Assembly: GCA_029256665.1 (NCBI GenBank)
Contig: JAQSXN010000060.1
Span: forward strand, 1-11,565
Origin: Paenibacillus sp.
Lineage (GTDB): Bacteria; Bacillota; Bacilli; Paenibacillales; Paenibacillaceae
Reading direction: 5' to 3'
DNA: 11,565 nt
How positions within the stretch are numbered: position 1 is the first letter of the stretch; each line of letters starts with the position of its first letter. Shown here piece after piece: positions 1-6,671 of this stretch. The notes beneath the pieces are model-generated. The model saw only the letters and a program-made list of their open reading frames with translations, did not search any database and had not been told where the DNA came from. Position numbers and translations under genes: made by a program.

Positions 1-2
1 CT

Positions 3-176
3 CTGATGGAGGATCTCGATGTGCCGACGACGGCCGTAGGCGTCTCCGTTCATGTGATCGCGTCCGTCATCGCAGAGGCGCTGCACAAGCTGATCGAGGC
101 GCCGGAAGAGCTTCAGGCGATCGCGCTGGAGCCGGAACTGGTCGCTCGCCGTTCGTCCGCCCGCGTTGCCCGATGA
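3..176 (+). CDS. C-terminal fragment, probable LacI-type ligand-binding regulator (5' truncated)
   Basis: An open frame enters from the left edge and reads 57 codons to a TGA at 174-176. The fragment starts LMEDLDVPTTAVGVSVH, continues with a helix (ASVIAEALHKLIEAPEE) and ends LEPELVARRSSARVAR. This resembles the last strand, helix and strand of LacI/periplasmic-binding-type sensor domains, which typically end with a P-L-T-T-V strand, a helix with A..L...I, then L-x-P-E-L-V-x-R-x-S. If so, the gene encodes a transcription regulator whose DNA-binding head lies outside the window; a GntR-type head with a LacI-like sensor is equally possible. High GC at third positions supports real coding. It converges with gerKB across 13 nt, so the two genes share no promoter. 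The family call rests on a short fragment and is tentative. Confidence 0.5.
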   Translation: MMEDLDVPTTAVGVSVHVIASVIAEALHKLIEAPEELQAIALEPELVARRSSARVAR

Positions 177-189
177 GCGATCAGCCGTT

Positions 190-1281
190 CTATCCATTCG
201 CCTGTTTCTTTGCGACAGACACAATCAACAGAAGCAACGGAATCGCAACCCCGACAAAGGGAAAAACGAAAATCGGCCACAGTTGATCGGTTAATGTAAA
301 ATACGATTCGTTCGGTATCCATACCGCCATGGCGTATATGACTGCCGCCCCGACCCAAATTAGCCGACGCCAATTGCGAATACGAAGCCATTGCGCCGTC
401 TCGTAGCTGGAAATAAACAGATAGAGCGAAAGTCTGGCGAGCAGGCCGAAAATCCAAATAAAAATGACAAAAATATCAATATTCTGGATAAAATCCAAAA
501 TATTGATATAACGAACGAGCGTGAAATAAGGAAACTTCAACTTGGCCGCCACATCCGGACCAAACACCAGCAATACCATTATCGTGGCCAAAACGGTCAT
601 CGCGCCGGTCAAACCGACGCCGATCAACGCCCTCGAATAAACCTGCCGCGGTTGCTTGACGAACGGAATAACCGCGAGTATTACGGTGGCTTCCGCTATA
701 AAGGAGACTGGCGACACGGATTCCTTCAAGATATGGACCCAGCCCGAATAGGCGTACATCGGCAAGAGATTGCCGCCTTTGAGGCTGCCAATGTTCAGGA
801 TGAAGCTGACAATCAACGTTAGTATGGTAATCGGTCCCGCTATTTCGCAAAACCGTCCAATGCCCGAAATTCCGCCGGTGTATGTTAAATAGGTCATCAA
901 GCAAAGCATAAACAACATGATTAAATGGACGGGCGTTCGGTCGAGCAGAACTAGATGGATAAAGTCGCCGAACAAACGGAGCGCTCCCGCGGGAAGCGCC
1001 AGCCACATGAGTAAATAAGGAATGGCAATCGCTTTGCCCAACCACTTGCCAAGCAGCCTCTGGCTAAAGCTCACCAACGTTTCATTCGGATGCATCGCGC
1101 ATAGACGCACGACAAGAAAGGCCAAAGGGATGCTGAGCAGCCCTGCCAGCGTCATCGTCATCCAGGCGTCCTGCCCGTTCGATTGAATGGCGGGCGATAT
1201 CCGCAGCCAAATAATGATCACGATCTCCACCGTCGCAAATATCCAAATCACTTGGGATCCGGTCAGCTTCGCCCGCTTCAT
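190..1281 (-). CDS. gerKB: Spore germination receptor B subunit, GerKB/GerAB family permease
   Basis: This is a 363-residue integral membrane protein of the spore permease family (APC superfamily related), the B subunit of a GerA-type germinant receptor in the spore inner membrane. The B subunit is the one implicated in binding the germinant (amino acid or sugar). About ten hydrophobic segments fill the chain, beginning at residues 9-27 after a short MKRAKLTG head. Family-like stretches include GGISGIGRFCEIAGPI and a late FIQNIDIFVIFIWIFG segment. The ATG at 1281-1279 is chosen because it forms an ATGA overlap with the gerKC stop and has AGGGAGGGA (1289-1297) seven bases upstream; an in-frame start at 1338 lies deep inside gerKC and is unlikely. 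Length is normal for the family. The segment encoding RYINILDFIQNIDIF contains a strong inverted repeat (473-509). The last gene of the operon, it has no recognisable terminator in the 13 nt before the convergent gene. The germinant cannot be told from sequence. Confidence 0.93.
   Translation of the reverse strand: MKRAKLTGSQVIWIFATVEIVIIIWLRISPAIQSNGQDAWMTMTLAGLLSIPLAFLVVRLCAMHPNETLVSFSQRLLGKWLGKAIAIPYLLMWLALPAGALRLFGDFIHLVLLDRTPVHLIMLFMLCLMTYLTYTGGISGIGRFCEIAGPITILTLIVSFILNIGSLKGGNLLPMYAYSGWVHILKESVSPVSFIAEATVILAVIPFVKQPRQVYSRALIGVGLTGAMTVLATIMVLLVFGPDVAAKLKFPYFTLVRYINILDFIQNIDIFVIFIWIFGLLARLSLYLFISSYETAQWLRIRNWRRLIWVGAAVIYAMAVWIPNESYFTLTDQLWPIFVFPFVGVAIPLLLLIVSVAKKQANG
473..509 (-). repeat. 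Long AT-rich inverted repeat inside gerKB, terminator-like on the minus strand
   Basis: Arms at 473-489 and 493-509 are 17 bases each, match at 16 of 17 positions as reverse complements, and flank a 3-base loop. Read on the gerKB coding strand, the hairpin is followed directly by TTTTGTCATTTTTATTT (472-456). The form is that of an intrinsic terminator, but the stem is AT-rich, so its strength is doubtful. It overlaps codons for INILDFIQNIDI, a region whose Ile, Phe and Asn codons are T- and A-rich anyway. Confidence 0.6.
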
Positions 1282-2435
1282 CGCTTTGTCCCTCCCTCGT
1301 TCATCATCGAAGAGTCTGTCTGCCCCTGATCCATGCATTTAATGCGAGCATCCACGGACATTCCGATTCGCGGGAAAATCATTTTCCATTCCGGCGCGAT
1401 CGCTTTCCACTCGTAAGGATGCTGTTTGTAGATGCTGTTCCCGATGCTGAACAGGTCGAGCCGAAATTGTTTTTGGGCTTTTGCCCCCAATTCCTGCACG
1501 GCTGTTGTCACCTGCTTGTTCAAGGCGGCCTCGATCTCGGCAATATCTTTGGCATCGCCGGGCTTCCAGCCGGAATTGTTTTCGATGACGATTCCTTTCG
1601 CGGAGAGCGCGATCGTTGCTTGAATGTTGCCGCCGTCTTTCATGCGAGTCCGAATCCGACGTTTCATCCCGGTCAGCTTAATGCTGAGAGTGCCGCCTTG
1701 CGAATCGGAAATGGTCATGACATAACCTGTCAACCTTCCGTCAATCCATTTGGCATACATCGATTCGGAATGGTTCAAATACCCGGCGAGCCGCAAGCCG
1801 TTGTACTTGTCCAGAATGGCAAGTCCCGCGTATTCATAATTATTGGATTCGTTCAATCGTACCGCCGGCACTAAAGGCTGCAACCCCTGCCCCAAAAAAA
1901 TGGCCATAAAATCGCCGAATATGCATCTCCTCAGTCCGATCGTCTCTTGCTCGTTGTTTAGCGTGGTCGTAATAAAAGGGTCGTACGTGGAATCCAAGTT
2001 AAAGATGTCTTTGGCTCTCGCCCCCTTTACGACAAGCAGGTTCGAGCGGATTTCGGACTGTGGATTTCGGAAGAACTCGTCGACCCAGTCGGCCAAACCT
2101 TGCTCTGCCATTCGTTCTCCGATCAGAATCGTTTCCCGATGGCCGAGAAACAAGTTTCTCGACAGCCGGCTTTGCAAGTTTTGGGTCGCTTCGGCGTTGC
2201 TTTTGCCGGTGGCGCTTAACACGAAGCTGCTTTCTTTTGACGCACCAAACTCCTGTCCGCCGATGCCCGCGGGAATTGCGATCAACGAACTAAGCTCCAA
2301 TCGGCCGTCCGGCGTGCGGTCGAGTCCTGTTCCCATAACGTAGGCAAGGCGATCCGGCTCTTCCAGATTCCAGCAGCCGGCGGTGGCAATGGCGATGAGT
2401 AGCCAGCATACCGTAAGCTTGCATGCGCGAATCAT
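1278..2435 (-). CDS. gerKC: Spore germination receptor C subunit, Ger(x)C-family lipoprotein
   Basis: This is a 385-residue lipoprotein, the C subunit of a GerA-type receptor, anchored on the outer face of the spore inner membrane. The signal peptide is basic (MIRACK), then hydrophobic (VCWLLIAIATAG), with the predicted lipidated Cys at residue 21 in A-T-A-G-C-W-N; the -3 position is Thr rather than the usual Leu. The GCWN start of the mature protein, YVMGTGLD just after it, and LFLGHRETILIGERMAEQGLADWVDEFFR are typical of Ger(x)C proteins. The C-terminal half is the GerAC domain. The ATG at 2435-2433 overlaps the gerKA stop (ATGA) and has GAGGCGG seven bases upstream. An upstream in-frame start at 2489 would put a long hydrophilic head before the signal peptide and was rejected. 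The stop overlaps the gerKB start. Confidence 0.93.
   Translation of the reverse strand: MIRACKLTVCWLLIAIATAGCWNLEEPDRLAYVMGTGLDRTPDGRLELSSLIAIPAGIGGQEFGASKESSFVLSATGKSNAEATQNLQSRLSRNLFLGHRETILIGERMAEQGLADWVDEFFRNPQSEIRSNLLVVKGARAKDIFNLDSTYDPFITTTLNNEQETIGLRRCIFGDFMAIFLGQGLQPLVPAVRLNESNNYEYAGLAILDKYNGLRLAGYLNHSESMYAKWIDGRLTGYVMTISDSQGGTLSIKLTGMKRRIRTRMKDGGNIQATIALSAKGIVIENNSGWKPGDAKDIAEIEAALNKQVTTAVQELGAKAQKQFRLDLFSIGNSIYKQHPYEWKAIAPEWKMIFPRIGMSVDARIKCMDQGQTDSSMMNEGGTKR
1289..1297 (-). promoter_or_regulatory. Ribosome binding site of gerKB
   Basis: On the minus strand AGGGAGGGA lies seven bases before the ATG at 1281. It sits inside the 3' end of gerKC. Together with the ATGA overlap it decides the gerKB start and indicates translational coupling to gerKC. 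Confidence 0.8.
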
Positions 2436-3901
2436 GGATGGTCCGCCTCGCTTTCGGCTTTCGAATGGATGGAAAGTTTCCTTGGCCATCTCATGAGCAC
2501 ATCCCTCAGCTTGCGTCCGTTAAGAGGAGCGATCGGCGACAAATACGGCACCCCGAACGAACGCAGCCCGATTAAATGAATCAATATCGCCATAATTCCG
2601 ATAGCGGTGCCGAATAATCCAAACAAACCGGAGAGTATCGCAAGAGGGAACCGGATCATGCGAAGCGGGAAGCTGAAGCTGTATCTCGGGATCACGAACG
2701 ACGCAATGCCGGCGGCGGATACGATAATGACGATGGGTGCCGAGATAATGCCTGCGCGGACAGCCGCCTCGCCGATGACAAGCGCCCCGACGATACTGAC
2801 GAGCGGACCGATCTGCTTTGGCAGGCGAATTCCCGCTTCCCGCAACCCCTCGAACACAAATTCCATCAGTATGACCTCGATGACCGTCGGGAATGGCGCC
2901 CGTTCCCGCAACGAAGCGATGCTCAGCATCAGCTTGGACGGCACCATCTCGGGATGAAAATTGGTGAGCGCGATATAAATGGACGGAAGCAGCACCGACA
3001 TCAGGGCAAAACAATAGCGGATCCAACGGTTCAAGCTGACGAACAAGGTGCGTTCGAAATAATCATCCGGCGCTTGCAAGCCAGCCCAGAACGTCATCGG
3101 AACGATCAGCGCAATCGGCGATCCGTTCGTTAGTATGGCCACTCTGCCCTCCATCAGCGCGGCGGCGACAACGTCCGGCCTTTCGCTGCTCAATATTTGC
3201 GGGAACGGGGAGATGTGGGATTCTTCGATCGATTCTTCGATATATCCCGATTCCAACACGACGTCGAGCTCGATCAGCCCGATTCGCCTCCGTACTTCAT
3301 CGATCACGGTGTCGGACGCGACTCCTTCGATATAGGACAAGGCTACATCGGTTTTGGTCAGTTTACCGATCTTGAAAGTCTCGAACTTCAGATCAGCCGT
3401 CGTAAATATTCTTCGCAGCATCGAGGTGTTGGTACGCAATTGCTCGGTGAAGCTCTCCCTCGAGCCGCGAAGCGCGGATTCGCCCGAAGGCTCGGTGATC
3501 GCCCGGGTCTCGTATAGGGAAGCGTCAATCAACAAAACGCTAGGTTCGCCGTCTGCAAGAACCGCCAACTCGCCCTTCAGAATACAGTCTGCGATTTCGG
3601 AAGCTTCCGTCATCTTTTTCGTCTGCAGTGCTGAAACATGCTCCCGACCGATCATTTCGGCGGCGCTTCCGATCGGTTCGAGTCCCTGGGGAAGTCCTTC
3701 ATAGAATAAAGGCTTGAGCATATTGGACGTTAAAATATCCGCGTTAATCATTCCGTCCACATAGATTAACAGCAGAATGGCGTCATCCTTAGCTTCGATT
3801 TTTCTGAATTTCACGTCCGAGCAATTGTGAAACAGAGCACAAAACAGTCGTTCATTCTCGTGCAGACTGGCGCCGATAGTTAGATGAATGTCGGATTTCA
3901 T
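2432..3901 (-). CDS. gerKA: Spore germination receptor A subunit, GerA/GerKA family
   Basis: This is a 489-residue A subunit of a GerA-type germinant receptor in the spore inner membrane. A hydrophilic N-terminal region (about residues 1-285) contains the family stretch EPSGESALRGSRESFTEQLR near residues 137-156 (commonly RGPRE in relatives). SERPDVVAAALMEGRVAILTNG near 239-260 follows. The membrane domain then holds about five hydrophobic segments, with EFVFEGLREAGIRLPKQIG and VSIVGALVIGEAAVRAGIIS, both characteristic of GerA proteins. The ATG at 3901-3899 is chosen because GAGAGGAA (3909-3916) lies seven bases upstream and family homology begins close behind it. A TTG at 4015 would add 38 unrelated residues, has no ribosome binding site and overlaps a promoter-like sequence. 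It is the first gene of the A-C-B operon, the order known for B. subtilis gerK. The stop overlaps the gerKC start as ATGA. Confidence 0.94.
   Translation of the reverse strand: MKSDIHLTIGASLHENERLFCALFHNCSDVKFRKIEAKDDAILLLIYVDGMINADILTSNMLKPLFYEGLPQGLEPIGSAAEMIGREHVSALQTKKMTEASEIADCILKGELAVLADGEPSVLLIDASLYETRAITEPSGESALRGSRESFTEQLRTNTSMLRRIFTTADLKFETFKIGKLTKTDVALSYIEGVASDTVIDEVRRRIGLIELDVVLESGYIEESIEESHISPFPQILSSERPDVVAAALMEGRVAILTNGSPIALIVPMTFWAGLQAPDDYFERTLFVSLNRWIRYCFALMSVLLPSIYIALTNFHPEMVPSKLMLSIASLRERAPFPTVIEVILMEFVFEGLREAGIRLPKQIGPLVSIVGALVIGEAAVRAGIISAPIVIIVSAAGIASFVIPRYSFSFPLRMIRFPLAILSGLFGLFGTAIGIMAILIHLIGLRSFGVPYLSPIAPLNGRKLRDVLMRWPRKLSIHSKAESEADHP
2443..2449 (-). promoter_or_regulatory. 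Ribosome binding site of gerKC
   Basis: Minus-strand GAGGCGG stands seven bases before the ATG at 2435, within the last codons of gerKA. It selects the start that places the lipoprotein signal peptide at the very N-terminus. Confidence 0.65.
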
Positions 3902-3908
3902 GCCACGA

Positions 3909-3916
3909 TTCCTCTC
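3909..3916 (-). promoter_or_regulatory. Ribosome binding site of gerKA
   Basis: Minus-strand GAGAGGAA lies seven bases before the ATG at 3901. No comparable site precedes the in-frame TTG at 4015, so this site decides the start. Confidence 0.65.
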
Positions 3917-3974
3917 AAGCGGCGCATCCGGCTCCGCGTAACTTTCGATAATGAGATACGGAAGTAGGCTTCCC

Positions 3975-4002
3975 ATAATAATGGTACATATTCCCTTGTC
4001 CA
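3975..4002 (-). promoter_or_regulatory. Candidate promoter of the gerK operon
   Basis: On the minus strand TGGACA (4002-3997) and TATTAT (3980-3975) are separated by 16 bases. Each matches the sigma-A consensus at five of six positions, and initiation would fall near 3968, about 65 bases before the gerKA start. Germination receptor operons are usually read by the forespore factor sigma-G; I searched this stretch by eye for a G-x-A-T-R / CATnnTA pair with proper spacing and found none. The AT-rich block could fit by chance. Confidence 0.3.
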
Positions 4003-4108
4003 AATACCTCTTCAATACGATCGGTTATAAAAGCGATGACGGCTGCCGAACGGGAACTATCAATAAATGGACTCGCGGATGTACTTCTTTATCATCATGC
4101 CGCGGAGA

Positions 4109-4141
4109 CAACAACAACAAAGACGCGGGAAAGTTCCCGCG
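4109..4141 (-). terminator. Rho-independent terminator after prpB
   Basis: The GC-rich inverted repeat CGCGGGAA / TTCCCGCG (4124-4131 and 4134-4141) folds as at least a 7-bp stem with a 4-base loop. On the minus strand it is followed by TCTTTGTTGTTGTTG, a T-rich tail interrupted by G. On the plus strand no T run follows, so it acts for the minus-strand operon only. It lies about 95 bases after the prpB stop and ends the operon before the gerK promoter region. Confidence 0.75.
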
Positions 4142-4235
4142 CCTATGCAATCCATTCAATTCCCCGTGGAAGAACTGATTGCTGCATGAAAAGCAGAAGC
4201 TGCTTCACAAGAGCCGTTGCGATCATGCCAATGAG

Positions 4236-5150
4236 CTAAACGTTCGACTCCCCCGGCAGCACCGTCTTCGCGATTCGGCTGTCGAGTGCCTCGTAATCCG
4301 AATACCGTATCGTTTCGTACAGCTCTTTGCGAGTCTGCATGTCGCCGACCGAAGCCGCTTGGGTGCCGGCGCGCGCGATCTCGGCGAACAATCGCTCGTA
4401 CGCCTTGGCCGCCACGCGCAGCGACGATACCGGATAGATGACCATGCGGAAGCCCCAATCGGCGAATTGTTCGGCCGAATAATAAGGCGTCCGGCCGAAC
4501 TCCGTCATGTTGGCAAGCAACGGAACGCGTATCGACTCGCCGAATCGCCGGAACTCGGCCTCTCCCTCCAGCGCCTCCGGAAAAATCGCGTCCGCTCCCG
4601 CCTCTACGTAAACCTTAGCCCGCTCGAGCGCGGCTTCCATTCCCTCCACGCTCCTAGCATCCGTCCGCGCCACGATATAGAGAGTCGGACTGATCTCCTT
4701 GATCGTCCTTATTTTTTGTGCCATTTCATCCGCGCCTACTAGCCGCTTCCCGTTTAGATGCCCGCATTTCTTCGGCATGTCCTGATCCTCGATCTGAACG
4801 GCGGCCGCCTTCGCCTCCGTCATCTCCTTGGCCGCGCGGGCGACGTTGAGGATGCCGCCATAACCGGTATCAATGTCGACTAGAACGGGCAGACCCGACG
4901 CGCGGATCAGCTCCCGCGCGCGCTCCGCTACTTCGTTGCTGTAGATCAATCCCAAATCGGGCAACCCCCGGCTGGCGGTATAGGCCGCTCCGGATAAGTA
5001 CAAGGCCCCGAAGCCGCACGACTTCGCCACTCTTGCCGACATGCCGTCATGAGCTCCCGGCATCTGCAGAATCGGTCCGCTCGCCGCCAGCGCCCTGAAC
5101 CGCTCGGCCAGCTCCCGCTGGCCCGGCTCTTCTTCCACTAACCATGACAT
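4236..5150 (-). CDS. prpB: 2-methylisocitrate lyase (PrpB/MmgF)
   Basis: This 304-residue cytosolic enzyme of the isocitrate lyase/PEP mutase superfamily cleaves 2-methylisocitrate to pyruvate and succinate, the last step of the methylcitrate cycle. Visible hallmarks are GAHDGMSARVAKSCGFGALYLSGA near the start, the metal-binding VDIDTGYGG (residues 91-99, Asp93 and Asp95), IEDQ at 120-123 and the catalytic loop KKCGH (127-131) with Cys129. ARTDAR and GADAIFPEAL complete the barrel. KKCGH with its Cys is shared by isocitrate and methylisocitrate lyases; the short length and the neighbouring mmgD and prpD support the methylisocitrate assignment. The ATG at 5150 is preferred: AAGGAGG lies upstream, although 13 bases away, longer than usual. 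A GTG at 5183 in the same frame lacks any ribosome binding site and would include that sequence in the gene. It is the last gene of the operon, 51 bases after prpD and followed by a terminator. Confidence 0.94.
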   Translation of the reverse strand: MSWLVEEEPGQRELAERFRALAASGPILQMPGAHDGMSARVAKSCGFGALYLSGAAYTASRGLPDLGLIYSNEVAERARELIRASGLPVLVDIDTGYGGILNVARAAKEMTEAKAAAVQIEDQDMPKKCGHLNGKRLVGADEMAQKIRTIKEISPTLYIVARTDARSVEGMEAALERAKVYVEAGADAIFPEALEGEAEFRRFGESIRVPLLANMTEFGRTPYYSAEQFADWGFRMVIYPVSSLRVAAKAYERLFAEIARAGTQAASVGDMQTRKELYETIRYSDYEALDSRIAKTVLPGESNV

Positions 5151-5163
5151 AGACGCCGCTTCG

Positions 5164-5170
5164 CCTCCTT
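5164..5170 (-). promoter_or_regulatory. Ribosome binding site of prpB, long spacing
   Basis: Minus-strand AAGGAGG is a strong match, but 13 bases separate it from the ATG at 5150. There is no closer in-frame start codon between them, and the alternative GTG at 5183 lies upstream of the site. Confidence 0.6.
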
Positions 5171-5201
5171 CGTGATCGCACACTGCAACGAGCCGCCGCG
5201 G

Positions 5202-6617
5202 TTAAATGACGAACATAGCCATAAACGCCGTGACTGGCATCCGCTGCAAACGCTCGGAATCAAAACCGGCCTCGATCATTTTGGCGGTTCGCTTGCGCGG
5301 GAATCTCGTAAGCAGATTGCTTTCGCATTTCGTAATGACCTTTGGCAGCCCCTCCCCGCGCCGCCTCCGATGGCCGATGGGATATTCGCAGACGATTTTC
5401 TCGCTTTCGGTACCGTCCTTGAACTTGATCCGTAACGCGTTCGCGATGGATCTCTTCTCGGGGTCGAGATAATCGCGGCTATACCCCTCGTCATGCTCGA
5501 CGGTCATCTTGGCCCGCAGCTCGTCGATTCGGGGATCCGCGGCGGCTTCGTCCTCGTAGTGCTCGGCCGTCAGCGTTCCGTGGATCAGCGCAGCCGCCAC
5601 CATATATTGCAGGCAATGATCCCGGTCGGCGGGATTGTGCAGCGGTCCTTTTTTGTCGATGATTCGAATGGCGGACCGATGCGTCGTTATCGTCACTTCG
5701 GCGATGTCGGCGAGCCGGCCGCGGACGGCTTCGTGCAGCGCGAACGCGCATTCCACCGCCGTCTGCGCGTGGAATTCGGCGGGAAACGATATTTTAAAGA
5801 GGACGTTCTCCATCACGTAAGTGCCCAGAGGTCGCGCGAGAGCGAGCGGCTGCCCCTTAAACAGCACATCCTGGAAGCCCCACTTCTCCGCCGTCAGCGG
5901 CGTGTCGTAGCCCATTTCCCCGTTCAGCGCCATTAACGCGTGACGCACCGCGCGGCTCGTCGCATCGCCGGCCGCCCAGCTTTTGCGCGAGCCGGTATTG
6001 GGCGCATGCCGATAGGTCCGAAGAGCGGCGCCGTCCAGCCAGGCGTTGGATAACGCTCCTTCGATCTCGCTCGCGGACCCGCCAAGCAGCGCCGTCGCGA
6101 CGGCGGCGGACGCGATGCGTACGAGCAGCACATGGTCGAGCCCAACGCCGTTGAACGAATGATTAAGCGCGAGCACGCCTTGAATTTCGTGCGCCTTGAC
6201 CGCGGCCTCCAGCACCTCCCTCATCGTCAGCGGAGTGCCTCCCTCGGCGAGCCGGGCCCGGCTGACGTAATCCGCGACGGCGAGGATGCTCCCGAGATTG
6301 TCGGAGGGATGGCCCCACTCCGCCGCGAGCCAAGTATCGTTATAGTCGAGCCAGCGGATGAGCGTGCCGATGTTAAACGCCGCATGCACGGGATCGAGCT
6401 CGTATCTCGTGCCCGGCACCCTGGCGCCTCCCGGCAAGACGGCGCCGGGCACGACGGGGCCGATATGTTTGGCGCACTCGGGAAACCGGAGCGCGAGCAT
6501 CGCCGTGCCGATGGAGTCCATCAGGACGTATTGCGCGATTCGGAGCGCTTCCTCGCTTTCCACTTTATAATCGGCGGCGTATGCCGCAATCTCCTTCAGC
6601 AGCAAGTCTGTTGCCAT
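5202..6617 (-). CDS. prpD: 2-methylcitrate dehydratase (PrpD/MmgE family)
   Basis: This 471-residue cytosolic MmgE/PrpD-family enzyme dehydrates 2-methylcitrate to 2-methyl-cis-aconitate in the methylcitrate cycle. PrpD proteins need no iron-sulfur cluster, and no cluster-binding Cys pattern is seen. The family signature [20 protein letters not shown] spans residues 88-107; the N-terminal helix with [14 protein letters not shown] (31-44) and the central [22 protein letters not shown] region are also typical. Length matches the usual 470-480 residues. The ATG at 6617 has AAGGGGGAA (6626-6634) eight bases upstream. It lies 54 bases after mmgD and 51 before prpB in the same direction. No gene for an AcnD or PrpF partner is seen here, so rehydration to 2-methylisocitrate would have to come from this enzyme or, as described for B. 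subtilis, from a general aconitase elsewhere. Confidence 0.95.
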   Translation of the reverse strand: MATDLLLKEIAAYAADYKVESEEALRIAQYVLMDSIGTAMLALRFPECAKHIGPVVPGAVLPGGARVPGTRYELDPVHAAFNIGTLIRWLDYNDTWLAAEWGHPSDNLGSILAVADYVSRARLAEGGTPLTMREVLEAAVKAHEIQGVLALNHSFNGVGLDHVLLVRIASAAVATALLGGSASEIEGALSNAWLDGAALRTYRHAPNTGSRKSWAAGDATSRAVRHALMALNGEMGYDTPLTAEKWGFQDVLFKGQPLALARPLGTYVMENVLFKISFPAEFHAQTAVECAFALHEAVRGRLADIAEVTITTHRSAIRIIDKKGPLHNPADRDHCLQYMVAAALIHGTLTAEHYEDEAAADPRIDELRAKMTVEHDEGYSRDYLDPEKRSIANALRIKFKDGTESEKIVCEYPIGHRRRRGEGLPKVITKCESNLLTRFPRKRTAKMIEAGFDSERLQRMPVTAFMAMFVI

Positions 6618-6671
6618 TCGTTCTCTTCCCCCTTCTCGGATCGCGAATCGACGTTTTTCCAGCCCCGCCGA

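Larger units (their letters stand above)
3902..4235. other. Non-coding stretch between the gerK and mmg-like operons
   Basis: This 334-base stretch has no gene I can support on either strand. From right to left it holds: about 90 bases after the prpB stop, with a weak 6-bp hairpin (4191-4205, AAGCAG/CTGCTT around AAG); the prpB terminator (4109-4141); about 100 bases with nothing recognised; then the candidate gerK promoter and the gerKA ribosome binding site. The base composition changes here, from the GC-rich operon on the right to the less GC-rich gerK genes on the left. Confidence 0.7.

Noticed and set aside
29..34. Possible loss of the B12 motif Gly in IcmF (DGHDAS rather than DxHxxG); positions are residues of IcmF
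   Set aside because: As I recall the family, IcmF proteins commonly carry Ala or Ser here, so this is not evidence of lost cobalamin binding; the ligating His is present.
413..1045. Other open frames overlapping gerKB on both strands (for example 391-822 plus, 476-1045 minus)
   Set aside because: They lack family features and overlap the membrane-protein frame, whose hydrophobic segments and ATGA junction leave no doubt.
3219..3241. Tandem 12-base repeat in gerKA encoding IEES-IEES
   Set aside because: The segment matches the normal length and acidic character of GerA proteins at this place, so it is not an insertion.
3902..4015. N-terminal extension of gerKA from a TTG at 4015
   Set aside because: No ribosome binding site, no family homology in the extra 38 residues, and it overlaps a promoter-like sequence.
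4191..4205. Small hairpin AAGCAG/CTGCTT after prpB
   Set aside because: Only 6 bp with a 3-base loop and a run of just four T; the GC-rich hairpin at 4124-4141 is a far better terminator.
4143..4226. A 27-codon minus-strand frame (MIATALVKQLLLFMQQ...) between the prpB stop and the terminator
   Set aside because: It has no ribosome binding site and no family resemblance; such a short frame is expected by chance. Conservation in relatives would be needed to revive it.
5151..5183. GTG start of prpB at 5183
   Set aside because: No Shine-Dalgarno upstream, while AAGGAGG lies downstream of it and serves the ATG at 5150.
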